Source of the DNA: Comamonadaceae bacterium
GTDB taxonomy: Bacteria > Pseudomonadota > Gammaproteobacteria > Burkholderiales > Burkholderiaceae_C
NCBI GenBank assembly: GCA_947452325.1
Contig: CANGCZ010000114.1
Span: 1 to 5,730, forward strand
Length of the DNA: 5,730 bases
Direction of reading: 5' to 3'
Of the stretch, positions 1 to 4,253 are shown one piece after another (position 1 is the stretch's first letter; every line of letters starts with the position of its first letter). The notes beneath the pieces were generated by a model. The model searched no databases and was not told the DNA's origin. It worked only from the letters and a program-made list of their open reading frames with translations. The position numbers and the translations under genes are program-made.

Positions 1-567
1 GATCTGGACAACACCATACGCAGCACCGCGGCCAACGCCGGTTACTTGGACATCAAGATGCGACCCGAGCGGCATAACAACGTCAAGTTGCTGCTATTGA
101 TGGATGTGGGTGGCACCATGGACGAACACGTCAGTCGCGTGGAGGAATTGTTTTCAGCGGTCAAGGGCGAATTCAAACACCTGGAGTTTTTCTACTTTCA
201 CAACTGCGTTTACGATTTTTTGTGGAAGAACAACCGCCGCCGTTTCGCTGAAAAGTTTGACACCTGGGACGTGATTCGCAAGTACAACAAAGACCACAAA
301 CTGGTGTTTGTCGGCGACGCCACCATGAGCCCTTATGAAATATTGCAACCCGGCGGAAGCGTGGAATACAACAACGAAGAAGCCGGTGCAGAGTGGATAC
401 AGCGCTTGACCCACGCCTACCCCAAATTCGCCTGGATCAACCCCGAGCCTTTGGGCGTTTGGCAATACCGCCAAAGCATCAGCATCATTCAACAACTGGT
501 CAGCAACCGCATGTTTCCACTGACGCTCAAAGGGCTGGAAGACGCCATGCGCATGTTGAGCAAATAA
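1..567 (+). CDS. CoxE-like VWA-domain protein, C-terminal half (5' truncated by window edge)
   Basis: The reading frame is open from base 1 to the TAA at 565-567, so 188 codons are visible and the true start lies to the left. The TTG at 46 is internal, because the frame stays open and family-like upstream of it (DLDNTIRSTAANAG). The visible part is a von Willebrand factor A domain of the CoxE-like/COG3825 type. A beta strand leads to a MIDAS-like loop DVGGTM (visible residues 35-40), in place of the classic DxSxS. Then come EFKHLEFFYFHNCVY, a second metal-site region VGDATMSPYEI (about 104-114), and the family's end with NPEPLGVWQY and a PLTLKGLEDAMRML helix. From memory, relatives are about 390-400 aa, so roughly half is present. 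Members often sit beside MoxR-type AAA+ ATPases and are thought to act in metal or cofactor insertion or protein assembly; this copy's partner is off-window. Family call is firm, function unknown. Confidence 0.9.
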   Translation, partial: DLDNTIRSTAANAGYLDIKMRPERHNNVKLLLLMDVGGTMDEHVSRVEELFSAVKGEFKHLEFFYFHNCVYDFLWKNNRRRFAEKFDTWDVIRKYNKDHKLVFVGDATMSPYEILQPGGSVEYNNEEAGAEWIQRLTHAYPKFAWINPEPLGVWQYRQSISIIQQLVSNRMFPLTLKGLEDAMRMLSK

Positions 568-572
568 GCTCA
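557..572. terminator. Small hairpin spanning two convergent stop codons (weak candidate bidirectional terminator)
   Basis: TGAGC (557-561) and GCTCA (568-572) form a perfect 5-bp inverted repeat around a 6-base loop, extendable by two G-T wobbles. It contains the TAA of the VWA gene and the TGA of the convergent small gene. No T tract follows on either strand, so intrinsic termination is doubtful; the placement between convergent genes is the main argument. Confidence 0.25.
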
Positions 573-707
573 GTCTTTGGGCCTCAGGTGTTTGTCTTCA
601 GCCTGCTGGCTTTCCCGCTTGAGCCGTTCTTTTTTCAAGTCACGCATTTGATGCCAAGCAAACACAAACACCAGTCCAAACACGCCCAATTCAATCCACA
701 TACCCAT
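570..707 (-). CDS. Small single-pass membrane protein, 45 aa, function unknown
   Basis: The minus strand reads ATG at 707 to TGA at 572-570. The protein starts MGMWIELGVFGLVFVFAWHQ and continues with a highly charged tail rich in K, R, E and Q. One hydrophobic helix (about residues 4-18) is followed by a cytoplasmic-looking basic/acidic segment (22-45), so it is probably a bitopic inner-membrane micropeptide. The start is set by an AAGGAG Shine-Dalgarno (complement of 715-720) seven bases upstream. A nearer-upstream ATG (714) is out of frame and stops after seven codons. The gene converges on the VWA gene with a 2-bp gap and lies divergent from the tRNA. I seem to recall similar short proteins in Comamonadaceae genomes but know no function. 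The shape resembles small accessory subunits of membrane complexes, which is only an analogy. Confidence 0.75.
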   Translation of the reverse strand: MGMWIELGVFGLVFVFAWHQMRDLKKERLKRESQQAEDKHLRPKD

Positions 708-714
708 GCTTCAT

Positions 715-720
715 CTCCTT
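715..720 (-). promoter_or_regulatory. Shine-Dalgarno AAGGAG of the 45-aa membrane protein
   Basis: The minus strand reads AAGGAG, with seven bases before the ATG at 707. It is one of the strongest ribosome binding sites in the window and decides the start of a gene that length alone would not support. Confidence 0.75.
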
Positions 721-749
721 GGTGAATCAGCGAAACAATTGTCCAAGCC

Positions 750-755
750 TACAAT
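750..755 (+). promoter_or_regulatory. Candidate -10 element (TACAAT) for the tRNA-Arg gene
   Basis: TACAAT matches five of six bases of the sigma-70 -10 consensus. It ends nine bases before the first base of mature tRNA, so transcription would begin about 3 bases upstream of the tRNA. No good -35 hexamer is seen at 16-18 bp spacing. The call rests on the -10 and its position only. Confidence 0.3.
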
Positions 756-764
756 TTGCACCGT

Positions 765-839
765 GCCACCGTAGTTCAATGGATAGAACTCTCCCCTCCT
801 AAGGGAGTGATACAGGTTCGATTCCTGTCGGGGGCACCA
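765..839 (+). tRNA. tRNA-Arg, anticodon CCT (reads AGG)
   Basis: A full cloverleaf can be drawn. Acceptor 765-771 pairs with 829-835. The D stem is GTTC/GAAC (774-777 with 786-789) with GG in the loop. The anticodon stem is CTCCC/GGGAG (791-795 with 803-807) around loop CTCCTAA, giving anticodon CCT at 798-800. A 4-base variable region is followed by T stem ACAGG/CCTGT (812-816 with 824-828) with loop TTCGATT. Discriminator A836 is followed by a genome-encoded CCA (837-839). All stems pair perfectly except acceptor position 4:69, where A768 faces G832. The tRNA decodes the rare arginine codon AGG. It lies tail to tail with the regulator gene, whose stop codon begins five bases after the CCA. 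No repeat of its 3' end was seen that would mark an integration site. Confidence 0.95.
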
Positions 840-844
840 TAGCT

Positions 845-861
845 TCAGTATTTCTTACTGA
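845..861. terminator. Inverted repeat at the end of the regulator gene (weak candidate terminator)
   Basis: TCAGTA (845-850) and TACTGA (856-861) form a perfect 6-bp stem around a 5-base loop, starting on the regulator's stop codon and six bases after the tRNA's CCA. No T run follows on either strand and the stem is AT-rich, so it would be a poor intrinsic terminator. It may simply separate the convergent tRNA and regulator transcripts. Confidence 0.25.
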
Positions 862-1933
862 CCGCCAGTTCCGGAAATGCATCTGGGATGGTGGACACCT
901 GACCGCAATGCGCTGCCGTGTAACCCGGCAATTGGTTGACCGCAAACTGGAATTCATCGCTGTTCAATATTTTCAACACGGCTTTCAAATGCGGCTTGTC
1001 TAGGTCACCTTGGTTGCAAAGCAAAAAATAACGCTCGGTAGCCAAAGGCAAAAACTCAAGCTTGAAACGCCTGGCCGGGGTTTCGACACCGAAGCCCACA
1101 TCCGCCATGCCGCTGGCCACATACGCCGCCACTGCGGCATGGGTGAATTCGGCCTGTTCGTAACCGGAAATCTGACTGGGGCTGACATGCGATTTTTTTA
1201 AGAAACATTCCAGCAAAAACCGCGTACCGCTGCTGGGCTGGCGGTTGACAAACCGAAGGCCTTTGCGCGTGAGGTCGCTCACCTCATAAATTTTGTGCGG
1301 GTTGCCCTTGGCCACCATGAAGCCCTGGCGACGCGTGGCCACGTGGATGATGCGGCTTTGTTTGGGCACCAGCCAACGTGCATAGTGCTTGAACGCTGCT
1401 TCCTCAAACTCGCCTTGCGGAATATGAAAACCGGCAATCTCGCAAGCCCCCTCGTGCAAAGAAGCCACAGCCTCGGTGCTGCCCACATACTTGCGCTCAA
1501 CGCGCATGCCCGAGACAGTCAGGTTTTCAATCATTTTTTCCACTGCAAAACCGTGGCTGGCGTGCACCCGCAATGCCTCTTTGCTGCTCAGCAATACCCT
1601 GCCAATTTCACTCTCCAACTCTGACGCCAGAGACTCAAGCATGGGCGTCAAACGTGCATTGATGCGGTGACCTGCCCAGACCAGTTTTTCTGCCAGCGGG
1701 GTCAATGTCGAGCCTTTGCCGCGCTCCATGTTCAACAAGGCCATGCCCAGTTGCGCCTCTCCTTGGCGAATCAGACTCCACGCATGGCGATAGGAAGCGC
1801 CGGTTTTTTTGCAGGAACCGGACAAGCTGCCGTGACTTTGCACTTCGGCCAGCAATTCCAGCAACCGGGGGGTGAGGTTTTGGCCGGCGGCGTCGCTGAT
1901 GGTCCATTGCGGCTTGATGGAAACTTTATGCAT
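845..1933 (-). CDS. ModE/LysR-type HTH regulator fused to a PBP-like ligand-binding domain (likely regulator of the fds operon)
   Basis: This is a 362-aa cytoplasmic transcription factor. Residues about 20-90 form a ModE/LysR-like winged helix-turn-helix (LLELLAEVQSHGSLSGS, then GASYRHAWSLI). Residues about 118-345 form a periplasmic-binding-protein-like domain of the PF12727/COG1910 type, with the hallmark NRQPSSGTR (230-238) and the run AAVAAYVASGMADVGFGVE (266-284). It has no signal peptide and no C-terminal TOBE/Mop molybdate domain, so it is not classical ModE. The start is ATG 1933, since an in-frame TAA lies just upstream; its Shine-Dalgarno is weak (GGA three bases away). It is transcribed divergently from the transporter-fdsGB operon. 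PBP domains of this class are linked to molybdate or tungstate sensing. A regulator called FdsR sits in a similar place in Cupriavidus, but I cannot confirm orthology. Formate, molybdate or a cofactor are the candidate ligands. Confidence 0.88.
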   Translation of the reverse strand: MHKVSIKPQWTISDAAGQNLTPRLLELLAEVQSHGSLSGSCKKTGASYRHAWSLIRQGEAQLGMALLNMERGKGSTLTPLAEKLVWAGHRINARLTPMLESLASELESEIGRVLLSSKEALRVHASHGFAVEKMIENLTVSGMRVERKYVGSTEAVASLHEGACEIAGFHIPQGEFEEAAFKHYARWLVPKQSRIIHVATRRQGFMVAKGNPHKIYEVSDLTRKGLRFVNRQPSSGTRFLLECFLKKSHVSPSQISGYEQAEFTHAAVAAYVASGMADVGFGVETPARRFKLEFLPLATERYFLLCNQGDLDKPHLKAVLKILNSDEFQFAVNQLPGYTAAHCGQVSTIPDAFPELAVSKKY

Positions 1934-1951
1934 AGGTCCAAATAGGCTTTC

Positions 1952-1960
1952 GATAGCATA
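1952..1960 (+). repeat. GATAGCATA direct repeat, copy 1 (candidate operator half-site)
   Basis: Nine bases identical to 2048-2056 in the same intergenic region. It overlaps the candidate -10 (1958-1963) of the divergent regulator, so binding there could give autoregulation. Confidence 0.35.
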
Positions 1961-2047
1961 TTAGTTGTGTGTATCAGCTCGATCTTAACAGCGGGCTTGC
2001 CCCATATTGCGGAGCACTGGTGTTTACCCTAGACTGGATTGTGCTGG

Positions 2048-2056
2048 GATAGCATA
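2048..2056 (+). repeat. GATAGCATA direct repeat, copy 2 (candidate operator half-site)
   Basis: Second exact copy, 96 bp from the first and 50 bp before the transporter ATG. It contains the best -10-like hexamer facing the fds operon (TAGCAT). Confidence 0.35.
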
Positions 2057-2106
2057 CGTTAAAGTCCACGCTTTGCGTTATCACCCCACACAAAAATGGA
2101 GACACC

Positions 2107-3762
2107 ATGAGCTCGACATCAGAAGCTTCAGGCACACCCGGATTTTTATCCAAGGAACGCATCATTGCAGGCGATGGGTTCAACCGCTGGCTGGTCCCAC
2201 CTGCCGCTTTGGCTATTCACTTGTGCATAGGCATGGCTTACGGATTTTCCGTGTTCTGGTTGCCGCTGTCCAAAGCCCTGGGTATCAAAGAAGCGATCAA
2301 GTGCGGCCCCGAGATCGGTTTCTTGCAAGAATTGTTCATCACCACCTGTGACTGGAAAGTTTCCACCCTGGGCTGGATGTACACCTTGTTCTTTGTGTTG
2401 CTGGGCAGTTCAGCGGCGCTGTGGGGCGGATGGTTGGAACGCGTCGGCCCGCGCCGCGCCGGTGTGGTCAGCGCGTTTTGCTGGTGCGGCGGTATGTTGA
2501 TCTCCGCCGTCGGCGTTTACACCCACCAGTTCTGGATGATGTTGCTGGGCTCGGGTGTGATCGGTGGCATCGGCCTCGGCTTGGGCTATATCTCGCCCGT
2601 CAGTACCTTGATCAAATGGTTCCCGGACCGTCGCGGCATGGCCACCGGTATGGCCATCATGGGCTTTGGCGGCGGCGCGATGATCGGCTCCCCTTTGGCC
2701 GCTGAATTGATGAAGCGATTCGCCACCGACACGGATGTCGGTGTCTACCAAACTTTCATTTGCATGGCCGTTGTGTACTTCGTCTTCATGATGGCCGGTG
2801 CGCTCGGTTACCGTGTGCCTGCCACCGGTTGGAAACCCGCGGGTTGGACGCCACCGGTGCAACAAAGCAGCAACACCATGATCACGCAAAACCACGTGCA
2901 TGTGAGCAAAGTTTGGGGCATTCCCCAGTTTTGGATGGTGTGGGTGGTGTTGTGCATGAATGTGTCCGCCGGTATCGGCGTGATCGGCATGGCCAGCCCC
3001 ATGTTGCAGGAAGTCTTCGGCGGCAGCCTGATCGGTGTGGACGCCAAGTTTGGAGACTTGGACAAAGCCCAGCTCACTTTGATTGCCGGTGTGGCTGCGG
3101 GCTTTACCGCCTTGCTAAGTCTGTTCAACATTGGCGGACGATTTGTCTGGGCCAGTTTGTCCGACAAACTGGGGCGCAAACTCACCTACATCATCTTCTT
3201 TGTATTGGGTGGCGCGCTCTATGCTTCTGTGCCTGCCAGCGCCATGGCCGGTAACAAGTTGCTGTTTGTCGCGGCGTTTTGCATCATCTTGAGCATGTAC
3301 GGTGGCGGCTTTGCCACGGTGCCTGCCTACCTGGCTGACTTGTTCGGTACGCAAATGGTCGGCGCCATTCATGGCCGCTTGTTGACTGCATGGGCAACGG
3401 CGGGCATTTTGGGTCCTGTCGTTGTGAACTACATGCGCGACTACCAACTCGGTCTGGGCATTCCGCGTGAACAGGTTTACAACCAGACCATGTTCATTTT
3501 GGTTGGCATGCTGGTGGTCGGCTTGATCGCCAACTTGATGATTCGCCCAGTGAATGCCAAACATTTCATGACACCAGAAGAACTGGCTGTCGAGAAAAAA
3601 CTCGCTCATGAAAAAGCCAGTGCTTCCGAAGTCGGCAGCGCGCATGGCGGTCCCACACACACCAAGCCTTTGTGGGTGGTGTTCGCTTGGACCGCAGTCG
3701 GCATTCCCTTGGCCTGGGGCATTTACCGCACCGTTTTGAGTGTGAGCAAATTTTTTAACTGA
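2107..3762 (+). CDS. OFA-family MFS transporter (oxalate/formate antiporter-like), probable formate or small-carboxylate carrier
   Basis: A 551-aa inner-membrane protein that starts at ATG 2107, five bases after a GGAG. Twelve MFS helices can be placed: about 29-52, 88-108, 117-137, 142-165, 178-200, 215-235, 271-300, 325-350, 358-378, 384-410, 423-445 and 459-479. A thirteenth lies at about 521-545. MFS motif A-like loops are GGWLERVGPRRAG (107-119) and SDKLGRK (352-358). WFPDRRGMATG (171-181) and SLFNIGGRFVW (338-348) match the OxlT family as I remember it. R345 aligns with the substrate-binding Arg272 of Oxalobacter OxlT, but the OxlT Lys355 position appears to be W429. The loop between helices 1 and 2 is long and holds C66 and C81. 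The gene lies 8 bp before fdsG, which argues for formate or a formate-yielding acid as substrate; this is inference from context. Confidence 0.88.
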   Translation: MSSTSEASGTPGFLSKERIIAGDGFNRWLVPPAALAIHLCIGMAYGFSVFWLPLSKALGIKEAIKCGPEIGFLQELFITTCDWKVSTLGWMYTLFFVLLGSSAALWGGWLERVGPRRAGVVSAFCWCGGMLISAVGVYTHQFWMMLLGSGVIGGIGLGLGYISPVSTLIKWFPDRRGMATGMAIMGFGGGAMIGSPLAAELMKRFATDTDVGVYQTFICMAVVYFVFMMAGALGYRVPATGWKPAGWTPPVQQSSNTMITQNHVHVSKVWGIPQFWMVWVVLCMNVSAGIGVIGMASPMLQEVFGGSLIGVDAKFGDLDKAQLTLIAGVAAGFTALLSLFNIGGRFVWASLSDKLGRKLTYIIFFVLGGALYASVPASAMAGNKLLFVAAFCIILSMYGGGFATVPAYLADLFGTQMVGAIHGRLLTAWATAGILGPVVVNYMRDYQLGLGIPREQVYNQTMFILVGMLVVGLIANLMIRPVNAKHFMTPEELAVEKKLAHEKASASEVGSAHGGPTHTKPLWVVFAWTAVGIPLAWGIYRTVLSVSKFFN

Positions 3763-3770
3763 TAACGACC

Positions 3771-4253
3771 ATGAATAAACCTATCGAAGCCCCTGAGCTA
3801 CAGACTGTCAGTCGACTGCTCCCCGAATTCAAAGACATGCCGGGCGGGCTCATGCCCTTGTTGCATGCTGTCCAAGAGGCTTTGGGGTTTATTCCAGCCA
3901 GCGCTGTCCCCATGATGGCTGAAGCTATGAATCTCTCTCGCGCAGAGGTGCATGGCGTCATCACTTACTACCATTTCTTTCGCAGCAAAGCACCCGGCAA
4001 GCACGTGGTACAAGTCTGTCGTGCCGAGGCTTGTCAGTCTTGCGGCAGCGAAGAATTACTCGCGCAAACCGAAGCCTTGCTGGGTTGCAAATTGCATGAA
4101 ACCAGCGCCGACGGCCGCTTCAGCCTTGAACCGGCGTATTGCTTAGGCCTATGCGCTTCTTCTCCTGCAGTACAAATTGACGACAAGCTGTATGCACGCA
4201 TGAACCACTCACGCATGGCGCGCCTGGTGGCTGACATAGGGAGCGCCGCATGA
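3771..4253 (+). CDS. fdsG: NAD+-dependent formate dehydrogenase gamma subunit (NuoE-like, [2Fe-2S])
   Basis: A 160-aa soluble subunit of the cytoplasmic molybdenum formate dehydrogenase FdsABG, homologous to NuoE of complex I. The N-terminal helical part (about 10-70, with LLHAVQEALGFIP and LSRAEVHGVITYYHFF) precedes a thioredoxin-like domain. That domain carries the [2Fe-2S] ligands C83-x4-C88 and C124-x3-C128, in VCRAEACQSCG and AYCLGLCASSP. C91 and C106 are extra cysteines. The length is normal for FdsG/NuoE. It follows the transporter by 8 bp with no recognisable Shine-Dalgarno before ATG 3771, so translation probably depends on coupling to the upstream gene. It overlaps fdsB by 4 bp. The lack of nuoA-D genes and the FdsB type of its neighbour favour FdsG over NuoE or HoxE. 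Confidence 0.93.
   Translation: MNKPIEAPELQTVSRLLPEFKDMPGGLMPLLHAVQEALGFIPASAVPMMAEAMNLSRAEVHGVITYYHFFRSKAPGKHVVQVCRAEACQSCGSEELLAQTEALLGCKLHETSADGRFSLEPAYCLGLCASSPAVQIDDKLYARMNHSRMARLVADIGSAA
4238..4243 (+). promoter_or_regulatory. Shine-Dalgarno AGGGAG of fdsB, inside the end of fdsG
   Basis: AGGGAG lies six bases before ATG 4250. It supports starting fdsB at the ATGA overlap rather than at a later codon. Confidence 0.7.

Larger units (their letters stand above)
1934..2106. promoter_or_regulatory. Divergent control region between the regulator and the transporter-fds operon
   Basis: This 173-bp non-coding stretch separates two outward-facing start codons. For the regulator, the minus strand carries TAATAT (complement of 1958-1963), a good -10 that would give a leader of about 17 bases; its -35 is poor. 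Towards the transporter no sigma-70 pair with proper spacing and no sigma-54 -24/-12 element was found. The best -10-like hexamer is TAGCAT at 2050-2055 without a matching -35, which would fit activator-dependent transcription. The nonamer GATAGCATA occurs at 1952-1960 and 2048-2056, overlapping both candidate -10 elements. Phased ATAG motifs lie at the regulator end. Operator assignments are inference. Confidence 0.55.

Noticed and set aside
393..725. Plus-strand open frame of 110 codons crossing the end of the VWA gene
   Set aside because: It overlaps the VWA coding frame and the micropeptide gene, and the product shows no family resemblance.
765..845. tRNA as an integration site for a genomic island
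   Set aside because: No second copy of the tRNA 3' end, integrase or compositional break was seen; the regulator follows directly after 5 bp.
2065..2075. Short inverted repeat AAAG/CTTT in the divergent region
   Set aside because: The four-base arms around a six-base gap are too short to stand above chance.
1934..2106. Sigma-54 promoter or riboswitch (for example the molybdenum-cofactor type) upstream of the transporter
   Set aside because: No GG-N10-GC element was found, and the space before the transporter shows no convincing multi-stem structure.
2760..3254. Plus-strand open frame of 164 codons inside the transporter gene
   Set aside because: It is an alternate frame of the transporter, with a Cys/Arg/His-rich product lacking domain features.
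3115..3660. Minus-strand open frame of 181 codons
   Set aside because: It is antisense to conserved transporter helices, has a His/Gln/Asn-rich product and no ribosome binding site that I can support.
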